Positions 44,252 to 54,276 are shown, counted from the first letter of the stretch. The stretch is DNA of 64,000 bases from Sporohalobacter salinus (GCF_016908635.1 NZ_JAFBEG010000004.1:62001-126000); one strand, 5' to 3'. Notes: generated by a model from the sequence alone, not told the origin. Translations and numbers: made by a program.

Positions 44252-44318
44252 AAAAGTATGCATATTATATTTTAAATTGGATATAATAATTATGTGGCTG
44301 AAGAATTTTATATATAAT

Positions 44319-44345
44319 GCAGGAAAAATTAAGTCTATATGGAAA
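44319..44345 (+). promoter_or_regulatory. candidate sigma-H-like promoter of the GNAT gene
   Basis: GCAGGAAAA, 11 nt, ATGGAAA; one mismatch to RnAGGAwWW-N11-RnnGAAT. A sigma-A-like TGCATA-17-TATAAT (44259-44287) lies just upstream as an alternative. Confidence 0.4.
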
Positions 44346-44423
44346 TATAAATAAGTAACCAAATTTATATGTAATAAATTCCCAGTTAATATACTTCTTA
44401 TCTTCAATTAGAGAGGTGATGGT

Positions 44424-45317
44424 ATGGAGCAATTTGTCTATGCAAATGAAGGTAGGGTGTTATTACGCGAAGCTACCCAGGATGATGTACCAAAAATTGT
44501 TGAACTTTTTGCAGAACTACCTAAAAATGATTACTGGCAGACAGAAGAATTAGCTCAAAATCGTTATGATTTAATAGAAAAAACAGATGGAATAATCTGT
44601 GTAGCAGTTTTAGGTGAGGAAGTGATTGGCTATACAGAAGTTATTCTGCCTGATTCTAGAGATGACTTTGGTTTCGTAACCAAACTGCAGATTGCTGATG
44701 AATATAAGCGTCGTAAGTTTGGAACAGAGTTAGTTCGCTATGGAATGATTTTGACTAAGAAGAAAGGCTATGTAGGTTCTGTAGTTTGGCCTGATGTTAA
44801 TAAATCAAAGGGGCTGTATAAAAAGGTAGGTTTTAAAGAGATAACAGATAATCAGAAGGTAATCTTTAGAGTAAAAGAAAACTTACCAGAGATTAAAGGA
44901 GAATTAATCGAAGAGATTTCTTCTTTGGATGAATTCAAAAAGTTAGAATTGGCAGTTGGGTCTCAGTATAAAGTTGAGTTTATCTGGAGCCGTGGTTTTG
45001 AATTAGGCCAACAAGGATTATTAGGCTATAAGCAGCCTTTAGTTCAGAAAGTAAGAGTTGATGCAGGACAAGGAGCTATCTTCTTTGATAATCATCATTT
45101 ATTTGTGGCTGTAGCAAAAGAGGATAGAGATAATTTAGACTTAATTACAGCTTTATTAAAGTATGGTTCAAAGGTTGCTCAAGAACAAGGAGCAGAAGAA
45201 TTAATGACTTACATAGATATTGATGACTGGGGAGAAATCAATTCAAGACTTAAAGACATATGGGAAATTGAGCAGGATGAAGCTCGATTAGAAATGAAAA
45301 TGGAATTTGATGATTAA
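44424..45317 (+). CDS. GNAT family N-acetyltransferase
   Basis: 297-aa protein. Residues ~12-150 are a GNAT domain that transfers an acetyl group from acetyl-CoA: REATQDDVPKIVELF at the start, VIGYTEVIL on beta-4, and the acetyl-CoA loop LQIADEYKRRKFGTELVRYG (Q/RxxGxG/A variant). The C-terminal ~140 residues form a second domain (KVEFIWSRGFELGQQG...) that I do not recognise, perhaps a degenerate GNAT. GAGAGGTGATGG precedes the ATG. Substrate unknown. A strong terminator follows. Confidence 0.82.
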   Translation: MEQFVYANEGRVLLREATQDDVPKIVELFAELPKNDYWQTEELAQNRYDLIEKTDGIICVAVLGEEVIGYTEVILPDSRDDFGFVTKLQIADEYKRRKFGTELVRYGMILTKKKGYVGSVVWPDVNKSKGLYKKVGFKEITDNQKVIFRVKENLPEIKGELIEEISSLDEFKKLELAVGSQYKVEFIWSRGFELGQQGLLGYKQPLVQKVRVDAGQGAIFFDNHHLFVAVAKEDRDNLDLITALLKYGSKVAQEQGAEELMTYIDIDDWGEINSRLKDIWEIEQDEARLEMKMEFDD

Positions 45318-45320
45318 TTT

Positions 45321-45352
45321 AAATCCTCCTGGAATCACCAGGAGGATTTTTT
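45321..45352 (+). terminator. intrinsic terminator after the GNAT gene
   Basis: AAATCCTCCTGG (45321-45332), 5-nt loop, CCAGGAGGATTT (45338-45349) and a T tract. The convergent rqcH gene ends within it. Confidence 0.9.
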
Positions 45353-47117
45353 ATTGTTGATTCATTTTTTTAATTATTTCTTTTTGAGGAGTAACATAGA
45401 GAGTCTGTTGATTTTCATAATAGACCATCCCTGGTTTAGCTCCTTTAGGTTTATTGACATGTTTAGACAAAGTATAATCGACAGGAACATTGGATGAATT
45501 CTTTCCTTTACTATAGTAAGCTGCTAGATGAGCTGCTTCTTCAATGCTTGTCTGTGGAATTTCATCGCGAGTATGATTTTTGATAATCACATGAGCTCCT
45601 GGTATGTCCTTAGCATGGAGCCAGAAATCTTGATTTGAGGATTCATATTTGACTAACTTATCATTCTGGCGGTTATTGCGTCCAACTCTGATATCAAAAC
45701 CATCAGATGATTTAAATTTAAGTGGTTGTGATTTTTTGTGTTTTTGTTTTCGAGAGTCTTTTTGTGATTTTTGTTTTTTAATATATCCTTCAGAAATTAA
45801 TTCTTCTTTAATTTCTTGTAAATCTTCGATGCTTTCTGCTTGTTCTACTAAAACTTCTACTTGTTTAAGATAATTAACTTCATTTTTGGCTTTTCGTAAT
45901 TCGTTTTTAAGATAATCTACACTATTTTTTGCTTTATCATATTTTTCGAAGTATTCCTGAGCATTCTCAATCGGAGACAGATCTGCATCTAATTGAATAT
46001 TCATTGTTTCTTCGTCATCAGAATAGTAATTAGTGGCTTCTAGTTTTGTCTGTCCTGGCTCTATACGATAGATATTTGCCTTAATTAGTTCGCCTTTAAT
46101 TCTATATTTATCAGCATTTTTAGCACCTTGTAATTGGCCTTTTACTCGACGATATTTTTTCATCGCTTTATCGATATTATCTGATGTTACTCCTTTAAGA
46201 GAGTTTTTAAGATCGGTAATTTTTTTAAGTTTGATTTTATTAGTAAAGTAGTAGTCTAATAATTTATTAGTGGTATTGAACTGTTTTGGTTGATACTGTG
46301 ATAGACTAGTTAACTTAGTTATTGAATAAGCTTCAAATTTATCATTGTTAATAATTAAATTTGGTTCAAACTCTTCAGCTTTTATCTGCTTAATTAGATT
46401 TTTAAATTCTGACCACAATTTTTCTAAAGAAATATTATTTATTTTTCTGATTTTATCATTTTTATCTAACCCTGCTCGATAAGCTAATTCTTTAGCTATT
46501 AAGGGACTGATTCCACGGATATTTTCCATTATAGCACGGTAGACTTTCTTATCTATATCAGATTTGATTCGTTTCATAAATTCATCTTTATTAATAGTTA
46601 ATGGGTTTATTTTGCCTTGTTTAGGTGGTTTTTGATATTCATGTCCTGGTAAAATTTCTCGATGCCGGCTCATATCAGAGGTAACTCGTTTAATACTATC
46701 CAAAATTTGATTTTCGTTATCAATTAGAATGATATTGCTATGGCGACCCATAGTTTCAATTAACAAAGTTTTAGTTTCTATTTCACCTTGTTTATTCTTA
46801 GAGTCTATGTGAATTTTCAAAATACGTTCGAAATCTGGTTGTTCTATTTTGCGCAGTCTGCCGTGTTCTAAATGTTTGCGGAGTAACATACAAAAGGTAG
46901 GAGGGCGGAGCGGATTGTCATGATTACTTTCGGTAATATAAATTCTAGGGTTCTGTGGATTAGCAGAAAGAAGTAACTTTATATTTTCACCTGGTTGTCT
47001 AAACCTTAAAGTTAATAAATTTTCTTCAGGCTGGTATATTTTATCTAGACGTCCTCCAATTAATTTTTCTTCTAATTCTGTTTTGATTGCACGTAAAGTT
47101 AATCCATCTAACGCCAT
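45351..47117 (-). CDS. rqcH: Rqc2 homolog RqcH (NFACT, fibronectin-binding-like)
   Basis: Ribosome-associated quality-control factor that recruits tRNA-Ala to obstructed 50S subunits and adds alanine tails. The NFACT-N domain begins MALDGLTLRAIKTELEEKL and includes RPPTFCMLLRKHLEHGRL (~90). Long coiled coils occupy about residues 285-445, followed by the NFACT-R domain with DIRVGRNNRQND and HAKDIPGAHVII. Length 588 aa from ATG 47117, preceded by GAGGTG; an upstream in-frame ATG at 47147 lacks support. It was formerly called fibronectin/fibrinogen-binding protein. Confidence 0.93.
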   Translation of the reverse strand: MALDGLTLRAIKTELEEKLIGGRLDKIYQPEENLLTLRFRQPGENIKLLLSANPQNPRIYITESNHDNPLRPPTFCMLLRKHLEHGRLRKIEQPDFERILKIHIDSKNKQGEIETKTLLIETMGRHSNIILIDNENQILDSIKRVTSDMSRHREILPGHEYQKPPKQGKINPLTINKDEFMKRIKSDIDKKVYRAIMENIRGISPLIAKELAYRAGLDKNDKIRKINNISLEKLWSEFKNLIKQIKAEEFEPNLIINNDKFEAYSITKLTSLSQYQPKQFNTTNKLLDYYFTNKIKLKKITDLKNSLKGVTSDNIDKAMKKYRRVKGQLQGAKNADKYRIKGELIKANIYRIEPGQTKLEATNYYSDDEETMNIQLDADLSPIENAQEYFEKYDKAKNSVDYLKNELRKAKNEVNYLKQVEVLVEQAESIEDLQEIKEELISEGYIKKQKSQKDSRKQKHKKSQPLKFKSSDGFDIRVGRNNRQNDKLVKYESSNQDFWLHAKDIPGAHVIIKNHTRDEIPQTSIEEAAHLAAYYSKGKNSSNVPVDYTLSKHVNKPKGAKPGMVYYENQQTLYVTPQKEIIKKMNQQ

Positions 47118-47351
47118 GTTTTTCACCTCACAAAATAATGTTAACATCTATAAAAATTAATTGCAAATATTAGATAAAGGATATTATAATTAATGATTTT
47201 TAGTGACTAGTACATTATTTAATATACCACACATTAAGTATTTATTGTAGTAATTGCATGAGATAGCATAATTAAATAAAACCATCTTAAAATTGTAATT
47301 TTTTTATAATAGATTGAATAGTAATAAGTATGTATAGTAAGGAGGGTAGCT

Positions 47352-50063
47352 ATGGAAGAAAAAAGTAATTATCAAGCATATCAGTTATCAATTTCTGATG
47401 TCATTACCGAACTAAAGACTGATTTAGAGACGGGGTTATTATCATCACAGATACCAAGAAGACAAAAGAGGTATGGTCCTAACCAGTTACCAGATCAAAA
47501 TAGTCCTTCAATATTTGGGATGATGTTAGAACAATTTAATGATTTTATGGTTTGGGTATTAATTGGAGCAGTACTCATTTCAGGTTTTTTAGGTCAGATG
47601 GATGATGCAATTGCTATTATAGCTATAGTTATTTTAAATGCAATTATGGGTTTTGTACAAGAGTATAGAGCAGAGAAGTCATTGCAGGCTTTAAAGAAAT
47701 TAGCAGCTCCAGAAGCAACTGTTCTTCGTGATAATAAGAAACAGAAAATATCAACTGATGAATTGGTTCCAGGAGATATTCTATATTTAAAACAAGGTGA
47801 TAAAATACCGGCTGATGGTAGAGTTATAGAAAGTAATAGTTTAGAAACTAATGAGGCTTCATTAACTGGAGAATCAATTACAGTTAAGAAAGATTCGAAT
47901 AGAATCACAGCCGAGAATGCAGCTTTAGGCGATAGAACTAATATGGTTTATATGGGGACTAATGTTGTTAAAGGAAGGGCTAAAGTTGTAGTTATTGATA
48001 TAGGACTGGATACAGAAATGGGGCAAATAGCCGATATGCTCCAGAATACAGAAGAACGCCAAACACCTCTCCAACAAAGATTGGATGCTTTAGGTAAGTG
48101 GTTGGTTTATATCTGTTTTTTAGCTTGTGCGGCAGTAGTAGGTCTAGGAGTAATTAAAGGTGAACCGATCTATAAAATGTTTCTTTCAGGGGTTAGTTTG
48201 GCAGTAGCAGCTATTCCTGAAGGATTACCAGCAATTGTAACGCTATCTTTGGCAATTGGTGTTCAACGGATGATTAAACGCCAAGCAATAGTTAGAAAAT
48301 TACCTTCAGTGGAGACATTAGGCTGTACAACAGTAATTTGTTCTGATAAAACCGGCACTTTAACTAAGAATGAAATGACAATTAAGAAGATTTATACTGA
48401 TGGAAAAACTTATGATTTGAATTCAGAATCGTTATCTGCTGAGGGAGTTAGAAAATCATTGCAGATTGGTGCTATTTGTAATAATGCTCGTTTAAAACGA
48501 AAATCGCATGGTATGTTTAGTCAAGATAGTTGGGAGGTAATGGGAGATCCTACCGAAGGAGCTTTTTTATTGGCTGCTAGGAAAGCAGGAATGAATAAAG
48601 AGAGATTACAGCAGCAGTTTTCTCAGTTGAAAGAAGTCCCTTTTGATTCTAATCGTAAGCGGATGTCTATGATTGGGCAGCGCAATGGAAAGAATACATT
48701 ATATCTTAAAGGGGCTTTTGATGTAATCATAAATCGATGTAGTCATTATTGGGAAGATGGAGAAGTAAAACGCTTAACTTCTAAGAAACTAAATCATTTT
48801 AAACATCGGAATGAAGAGTTATCTAGCCAGGCATTAAGAGTGTTGGCAGTAGCTGTTAGAAAGTTACCAAAAAATTTAGATCAAGAACGGTTGGAGAAGT
48901 ATGAAACTGATTTAGTTTTGGTAGGCTTAGTAGGAATGATGGATCCTCCTCGTCGAGAGGCTAAGCGAGCCATTGCTAGATGTAAACGAGCTGGGATTAA
49001 ACCGATAATGGTAACTGGAGATCATAAGAATACAGCTCAGGCAATTGCTGATGAATTAAATTTATTAAATAGAAATGATAAGGTAGTTACTGGTAGTGAA
49101 CTACAACAGATGAGTGAAGGAGAGTTTAGATCTAAAATAGATCAGATAGGAGTTTATGCTCGGGTGACTCCTGAAGATAAATTAAGAATTGTAAAGACGC
49201 TTAAGGATAGAGGAGAAGTAGTTACTATGACCGGTGATGGTGTTAATGATGCACCGGCAGTTAAAGAGGCAGATATAGGTATAGCAATGGGAGAGCAAGG
49301 AACCGATGTAACTCAAGAAGCTTCCTCATTAATCTTAGCTGATGATAACTTTCGAACGATAGTAGCAGCTGTAGAAGAAGGTAGGGCAATTTATGATAAT
49401 ATTCGTAAGTTTATTCGTTATCTTCTTTCTTGTAATATTGGTGAGATATTAACGATGTTTTTAGCTTCGCTTTTTGGGTTTGAGTTGCCATTAATACCGA
49501 TTCAGATTCTTTGGGTTAATTTAGTTACAGATGGACTGCCAGCTTTAGCTTTAGGAGTTGACCCAGCAGCAGAGGATATTATGAAACGTACTCCACGCCC
49601 TCCTAATGAAAGTATTTTTGCTCATGGATTAAGAACAAGGATAATTTCAAAAGGTATATTAATAGCCTTAAGTACTCTTTTTACTTTTATTTTAGGGCTA
49701 AAGATTAGTGGCGGAGATTTAACCGAAGCTAGAACTGTAGCTTTTAATAATTTAGTAATGGCTCAGCTCTTTTTTGTTTTTAGCTGTCGATCAGAAGAGT
49801 ATAGCATTTTTGAAATGAATCCGTTTTCAAACTTCTATTTAGTAATTTCAGTAATAATTTCTTTTGGAATGCAGTTAGTTGTTTTATATTTCCCAGGTTT
49901 AAAAAGTATATTTGAAACTACTTCTTTACATCAAGGAGAATGGCTGCTTATTCTAGTTACTGCTGGTAGTGCTACCATTTTAGTAGAGTTCTTTGAGGGA
50001 ATAATTAATAAGATTAGTAATAAAATTCGATATATTAGTATTGAAAACGAATCTATTAATTAA
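47352..50063 (+). CDS. P-type Ca2+-transporting ATPase (PMCA/SERCA-like)
   Basis: Cation pump of 903 aa. It has an N-terminal cation ATPase segment, actuator motif LTGES (~176), the M4 ion-site motif PEGLPAIVT (~288), phosphorylation site CSDKTGTLT (~330), and hinge TGDGVNDAPA (~630), then a six-helix C-terminal domain with NLVTDGLPALALGVD. PEGLP in M4 is typical of calcium pumps, so Ca2+ export is likely; Na+ or Mn2+ cannot be excluded. AAGGAGGG precedes the ATG. It is monocistronic, ending in a terminator. Confidence 0.92.
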   Translation: MEEKSNYQAYQLSISDVITELKTDLETGLLSSQIPRRQKRYGPNQLPDQNSPSIFGMMLEQFNDFMVWVLIGAVLISGFLGQMDDAIAIIAIVILNAIMGFVQEYRAEKSLQALKKLAAPEATVLRDNKKQKISTDELVPGDILYLKQGDKIPADGRVIESNSLETNEASLTGESITVKKDSNRITAENAALGDRTNMVYMGTNVVKGRAKVVVIDIGLDTEMGQIADMLQNTEERQTPLQQRLDALGKWLVYICFLACAAVVGLGVIKGEPIYKMFLSGVSLAVAAIPEGLPAIVTLSLAIGVQRMIKRQAIVRKLPSVETLGCTTVICSDKTGTLTKNEMTIKKIYTDGKTYDLNSESLSAEGVRKSLQIGAICNNARLKRKSHGMFSQDSWEVMGDPTEGAFLLAARKAGMNKERLQQQFSQLKEVPFDSNRKRMSMIGQRNGKNTLYLKGAFDVIINRCSHYWEDGEVKRLTSKKLNHFKHRNEELSSQALRVLAVAVRKLPKNLDQERLEKYETDLVLVGLVGMMDPPRREAKRAIARCKRAGIKPIMVTGDHKNTAQAIADELNLLNRNDKVVTGSELQQMSEGEFRSKIDQIGVYARVTPEDKLRIVKTLKDRGEVVTMTGDGVNDAPAVKEADIGIAMGEQGTDVTQEASSLILADDNFRTIVAAVEEGRAIYDNIRKFIRYLLSCNIGEILTMFLASLFGFELPLIPIQILWVNLVTDGLPALALGVDPAAEDIMKRTPRPPNESIFAHGLRTRIISKGILIALSTLFTFILGLKISGGDLTEARTVAFNNLVMAQLFFVFSCRSEEYSIFEMNPFSNFYLVISVIISFGMQLVVLYFPGLKSIFETTSLHQGEWLLILVTAGSATILVEFFEGIINKISNKIRYISIENESIN

Positions 50064-50075
50064 TTGTAGATAAAG

Positions 50076-50115
50076 ATACTAGGTGATCTAAATTTTAGGT
50101 TACCTAGTATTTTTA
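50076..50115 (+). terminator. intrinsic terminator after the P-type ATPase
   Basis: ATACTAGGT (50076-50084) pairs with ACCTAGTAT (50102-50110), followed by TTTTT. Confidence 0.8.
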
Positions 50116-50124
50116 ATTTGAAAT

Positions 50125-50152
50125 GCAGGAATTTATTATTATTATCACGAAA
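50125..50152 (+). promoter_or_regulatory. candidate sigma-H-like promoter of the che operon
   Basis: GCAGGAATT, 12 nt, CACGAAA; two mismatches to RnAGGAwWW-N12-RnnGAAT. It lies 84 nt before cheW. No sigma-D (flagellar) consensus is evident there. Confidence 0.4.
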
Positions 50153-50235
50153 TGCATAGAATAAAGAGGAAATAGAATGTATCGTAAATGAGGTAATAAA
50201 ATATTTAGTATTAAGTTGAGAAGGAGGAAAAGATA

Positions 50236-50709
50236 ATGAGTGATAAGACGAAACAGTTAATAGTCTTTAATTTGGGCGGAGAAGAATTCGGAGTTAAAAT
50301 CACTAGAATCCAGGAGATTATTCGGATGAAAGAGATTACAGAGCTGCCTAATAGTTCTGAATTCATGGCTGGGATTATTAATTTACGCGGGGATATCATA
50401 TCAGTTATTGATTTGAGAAGTAAGTTTGCTATTACTCAGGAAGAAACCAAAAAGACGCGAATAATTATTGTAGAAATGGATGATCAGGATGTTGGATTAA
50501 TTGTAGATTCTGTTTCAGAAGTATTAAGAATTAGTTCTGAAGATATTGAGGATGCTCCAGATAGAGTTGCTGGAATCAGACAAGAGTACTTAAAAGGAAT
50601 TGGTAAAATAGATGATAGAATTATTATTTTGCTTGCTTTAGATAAATTATTAACGGCTGAAGAGAAGATTGAATTAGAAAATATTGATGAAAATGTTGAA
50701 GCTCAATAA
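50236..50709 (+). CDS. cheW: chemotaxis coupling protein CheW
   Basis: 157-aa scaffold that links chemoreceptors to the kinase CheA. It contains VFNLGGEEFGVKITRIQEIIR at the start, LPNSSEFMAGIINLRGDIISVIDLR (~45-70), and DVGLIVDSVSEVLRI. AAGGAGGA precedes the ATG. It begins the cheW-cheA-cheY-cheB operon. CheR, CheC/CheD and flagellar genes are not adjacent, so they must lie elsewhere. Confidence 0.95.
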   Translation: MSDKTKQLIVFNLGGEEFGVKITRIQEIIRMKEITELPNSSEFMAGIINLRGDIISVIDLRSKFAITQEETKKTRIIIVEMDDQDVGLIVDSVSEVLRISSEDIEDAPDRVAGIRQEYLKGIGKIDDRIIILLALDKLLTAEEKIELENIDENVEAQ

Positions 50710-50743
50710 GTTTTAGCGTATTTTGTAAAGGAGGGATACTGCT

Positions 50744-52747
50744 ATGGATATGGAAGAACTTCAGGATTTGTATGCAAATGAAGCAGAAGAGCATTTGGGA
50801 GTATTGAATCGTTCATTATTGGAATTAGAAGATAATCCACAAAATTTGGATATTATCAAAGAGTTATTTAGAGCGGCCCATACTCTTAAGGGTATGGCTG
50901 GAACTATGGGATTTGATGAAGTTAGTAATTTAACTCATGCTATGGAGAATATTTTGGATAAACTAAGAAATGAAGAGATGACTGTAACTACTGAAATCAT
51001 GAATTTATTATTTAAGTCTGTAGATACATTAGAGATATTAGCAAATGAAGGAAAAGAAGCTTTAGATTATGATTTGGATGGAGTTATTTCTGAATTGAAG
51101 GCTTATGCTTCCGGAGATATTGAAGTGGACAAGCCAACATCAAATGGAGATAGTAATAAAGAAGTATCGGGAGATTATAGTCTTAATTTAACTGATAAAG
51201 AGGTTGAAATACTTAATGATAAGCTTACAGAGCAGTCGGTTATATATATGTTAGATGTAATACTAGAAGAAGACTGTGTTTTTGGAGCTTTACGGGCTAA
51301 GATGGTGGTTGATGAATTAGAAAGTTACGGTGAAACAATTAAAGGTAAGCCAGAGCTAAAAGGGATTGAAGAAAAGGACATTGAGGAAAAATTTCATATT
51401 ATATTCATCAGTGAGCATGGGAAAGAGGAAGTATCAAGTTCTTTAAATCGTATTTCCGAAATAGAAAGAATAGAGTTAGAAGAGATTGAAAAAATAGAAG
51501 ATTTAAAAGAAAGTGAAGATAAAACTGAGAAGAAAAAACAAAAGACTAAGAAGAAATCATCCTCTAGTAGATCATCATTATCTAGTAAATTACGTTCAAG
51601 TAATAAAATTAAAGTAGATGTAGATAGATTGGACGATTTAATGAATTTAGTAGCTGAATTGGTAATTAAAAGAACTCAGGTAGAGTCTATTGGACTTGAT
51701 TATGAATTAGACGAGTTAAATAAAAAGCTTAAATCTTTGGGCAAGGTAACTAGTGAACTGCAGGATGAAGTTATGAATATGAGAATGGTGCCGATAAATT
51801 TAGTCTTTAATAGATTTCCACGTTTGGTACGAGATTTATCTCAGGAATTGGATAAAGAGATTAATTTAGAAATTGAAGGAGAAGATACAGAATTAGATCG
51901 AACAATTATTGATGAAATTGGTGACCCATTGGTACATATTTTGCGTAATGCTGCTGACCATGGAATCGAAAGGCCAGAGGAAAGGAAAGAAGCTGGGAAA
52001 GATCCTGAAGGTACTATTGAGTTGTCAGCTTTTCATGAAGGAAACAATGTGGTAATTGAAATAAAAGATGATGGCGGCGGTATTAATGCTGAATATATTA
52101 AACAGAAGGCTGTAAGTAATGGGGTAATTAGTAGAGAAGAATCGGAGAACATGAGTGATAAGGAAATAATTAATTTGATTTTTGCTTCTGGCTTCAGTAC
52201 TGCAGAAGATGTTAGTGATGTTTCTGGTCGAGGAGTAGGAATGGATGTAGTTAGAAATACAATTGAATCTTTAAGCGGTTCTATTGATATTTCTTCGGAA
52301 GTTGGTAAAGGATCTACTTTTACTATTAAGTTACCATTAACTTTAGCTATTATTCAGGGTTTTCTAATTAATATTGCTAATCAAAAATATGTTTTACCAT
52401 TAGAGACAATTCAAGAGATTGTAAAGGTGGAGTCTGAAGATATAAAGACGGTTAGTCAGCAGGAAGTAATTCAGCGTCGAGGAACAGTAATTCCATTAAT
52501 TTCTCTCCGGAAAGAACTTAATAAATCAGCTTATGAAGAGCAGCCGGATCAAATTTCAGTTGTAATTATTGAAGTTGATCAAGAATATTATGGACTTATT
52601 GTTGATTCAATTGTTGGACAACAGGAAGTAGTCATTAAACGTATTAATGATTTATCCGATGAAGTTAGAAAGATAGCAGGAGCAACTATTTTAGGAGACG
52701 GTAGTGTAGCTTTGATAATTGATGTAGAAGAGATAACAAGTGGTTAG
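50744..52747 (+). CDS. cheA: chemotaxis histidine kinase CheA
   Basis: 667-aa sensor kinase. Domains in order are the HPt P1 with phospho-accepting His46 (FRAAHTLKGMAG), a P2-like response-regulator-binding region (~140-250), a lysine/serine-rich linker (~260-285), P3 dimerisation (~290-350), and an HATPase P4 with HILRNAADHGIE, DDGGGI and GRGVGMDVV. A CheW-like P5 domain (~535-665) completes it. GGAGGG precedes the ATG. It phosphorylates the CheY and CheB encoded immediately downstream. Confidence 0.96.
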   Translation: MDMEELQDLYANEAEEHLGVLNRSLLELEDNPQNLDIIKELFRAAHTLKGMAGTMGFDEVSNLTHAMENILDKLRNEEMTVTTEIMNLLFKSVDTLEILANEGKEALDYDLDGVISELKAYASGDIEVDKPTSNGDSNKEVSGDYSLNLTDKEVEILNDKLTEQSVIYMLDVILEEDCVFGALRAKMVVDELESYGETIKGKPELKGIEEKDIEEKFHIIFISEHGKEEVSSSLNRISEIERIELEEIEKIEDLKESEDKTEKKKQKTKKKSSSSRSSLSSKLRSSNKIKVDVDRLDDLMNLVAELVIKRTQVESIGLDYELDELNKKLKSLGKVTSELQDEVMNMRMVPINLVFNRFPRLVRDLSQELDKEINLEIEGEDTELDRTIIDEIGDPLVHILRNAADHGIERPEERKEAGKDPEGTIELSAFHEGNNVVIEIKDDGGGINAEYIKQKAVSNGVISREESENMSDKEIINLIFASGFSTAEDVSDVSGRGVGMDVVRNTIESLSGSIDISSEVGKGSTFTIKLPLTLAIIQGFLINIANQKYVLPLETIQEIVKVESEDIKTVSQQEVIQRRGTVIPLISLRKELNKSAYEEQPDQISVVIIEVDQEYYGLIVDSIVGQQEVVIKRINDLSDEVRKIAGATILGDGSVALIIDVEEITSG

Positions 52748-52774
52748 CGAAATCATTAAGTAGGAGGGGTCGGG

Positions 52775-53137
52775 ATGGCTAAAAGTATTTTGATTGTTGA
52801 TGATGCTCAATTTATGCGGACAATGTTATCAAAATTAGTTCAGGAAGAAGGATATGAAGTAGTAGGAGAAGCAGTAAATGGAGAAGATGCAGTAGAAAAG
52901 TATAAAGAATTTAATCCTGATTTAGTAACGATGGATATTACAATGCCGGAAATGGATGGTATTGAAGCGATGGAACATATAAAAGAATTTGATCCTGAGG
53001 CGGATATTATTGTCTGTAGTGCTATGGGACAGAAGCCGATGGTAGTAGATGCCTTAGAAGCAGGAGCAAAGGATTTTATCGTTAAGCCGATAAAGCCTGA
53101 GAAAGTAAAAGAAGCTTTAAATAATATATTAGGCTAA
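52775..53137 (+). CDS. cheY: chemotaxis response regulator CheY
   Basis: 120-aa single-domain receiver that switches the flagellar motor when phosphorylated by CheA. The acidic pocket is in IVDDAQFMR, the phospho-acceptor Asp in LVTMDITMPEMDG (~54), the switch Ser in VCSAMG, and the conserved Lys in FIVKPI (~105). It has no output domain. GTAGGAGGGG lies 9 nt before the ATG. It sits between cheA and cheB. Confidence 0.96.
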   Translation: MAKSILIVDDAQFMRTMLSKLVQEEGYEVVGEAVNGEDAVEKYKEFNPDLVTMDITMPEMDGIEAMEHIKEFDPEADIIVCSAMGQKPMVVDALEAGAKDFIVKPIKPEKVKEALNNILG

Positions 53138-53164
53138 TTTTGTTTTTGCTGGAGGAGGGATAAT

Positions 53165-54268
53165 TTGTCATCTCCAATAAGAGTATTAGTAGTTGATGAT
53201 TCAGCTTTCATGCGGAAAATGATTTCAGAAATGTTAGATACTGATGGTATTGAAGTAGTTGCTACAGCAAGAAATGGAAAAGATGCTCTAAAAAAACTTG
53301 AAAAATATGATCCTGATTTAGCTACTTTAGATGTTGAAATGCCGGAGATGGATGGTTTGGAATTTTTGCAGGAAATAATGCCTGAAAGTTCGCTGCCTGT
53401 TATTATGTTAAGTAACTTAACTAGTAAGGATAATATGACTACTATTAAGGCCTTAGAATTAGGGGCAGTAGACTTTATTCCTAAACCTTCCGGACCTATT
53501 TCTTTAGATATTGATACAATAGAAGAGAAATTAATAAAGAAAGTGAAAGTAGTTGCTGAATCTAATGTAAAGAGTCATGATTCTCAGGAAAGTAGTGTAA
53601 CTGATCAATCTAAACTTAGCAAATCTAAATCAGATACTGAACGACAAAAAATTATTTCTCGAGGGCAAAAGAGAAGATCAAGTCCAAAAAATACAACTGA
53701 TGGAGAAGTAGTAATTATAGGTGCTTCAACGGGTGGTCCTAAATCTTTAAAAGAAGTAGTTACTAAAATAAGCAGTAATTTTGATATAGGAATTTTAATT
53801 GTACAGCATATGCCGCCGAATTTTACTACTTCACTAGCTCAAAGACTAGATAGATTATCTCAGATTAAAGTAAAGGAAGCAGAAGAAGGAGATATAATTA
53901 AACCTGGTCAAGTTTTATTAGCTCCAGGTGGGCATAATATGTTAGTAAAAAAAGGTGGCAAGATTACCTTAAGCCAAGAAGAAAAGATACATAATGTACG
54001 TCCGGCGGTAGATTTAACTATGGAATCTGCTGTTGAGCATTATGGCAGTCAGATTTTAGGGGTTATATTGACTGGAATGGGTAAAGATGGTACTTGTGGT
54101 TTGGATGCTATTAAATCGGCTGGAGGTTATACTATTGCTCAGGATGAAAATTCTTCTGTAGTTTATGGGATGCCACGTGCAGCCTATGAAGCTGGAGTAG
54201 TTGACAGTGTTAAACCATTGTCGGAAGTTGCTGACGAAATTATAAGATTATCAAAAAAATTAAAATAG
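53165..54268 (+). CDS. cheB: chemoreceptor glutamate methylesterase CheB
   Basis: 367-aa enzyme that demethylates chemoreceptors for adaptation. The N-terminal receiver has VVDDSAFMRKMI and the phosphorylated Asp in LATLDVEMPEMDG (~57). A Ser/Lys-rich linker (~135-180) follows. The C-terminal esterase carries the catalytic triad Ser (GASTGGPKS), His (QHMPPNFT) and Asp (GMGKDG). The start is TTG with GGAGGAGGG upstream; no better ATG exists. It is the last gene of the che operon before a 42-bp palindrome. Confidence 0.95.
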   Translation: MSSPIRVLVVDDSAFMRKMISEMLDTDGIEVVATARNGKDALKKLEKYDPDLATLDVEMPEMDGLEFLQEIMPESSLPVIMLSNLTSKDNMTTIKALELGAVDFIPKPSGPISLDIDTIEEKLIKKVKVVAESNVKSHDSQESSVTDQSKLSKSKSDTERQKIISRGQKRRSSPKNTTDGEVVIIGASTGGPKSLKEVVTKISSNFDIGILIVQHMPPNFTTSLAQRLDRLSQIKVKEAEEGDIIKPGQVLLAPGGHNMLVKKGGKITLSQEEKIHNVRPAVDLTMESAVEHYGSQILGVILTGMGKDGTCGLDAIKSAGGYTIAQDENSSVVYGMPRAAYEAGVVDSVKPLSEVADEIIRLSKKLK

Positions 54269-54276
54269 GATGACTA

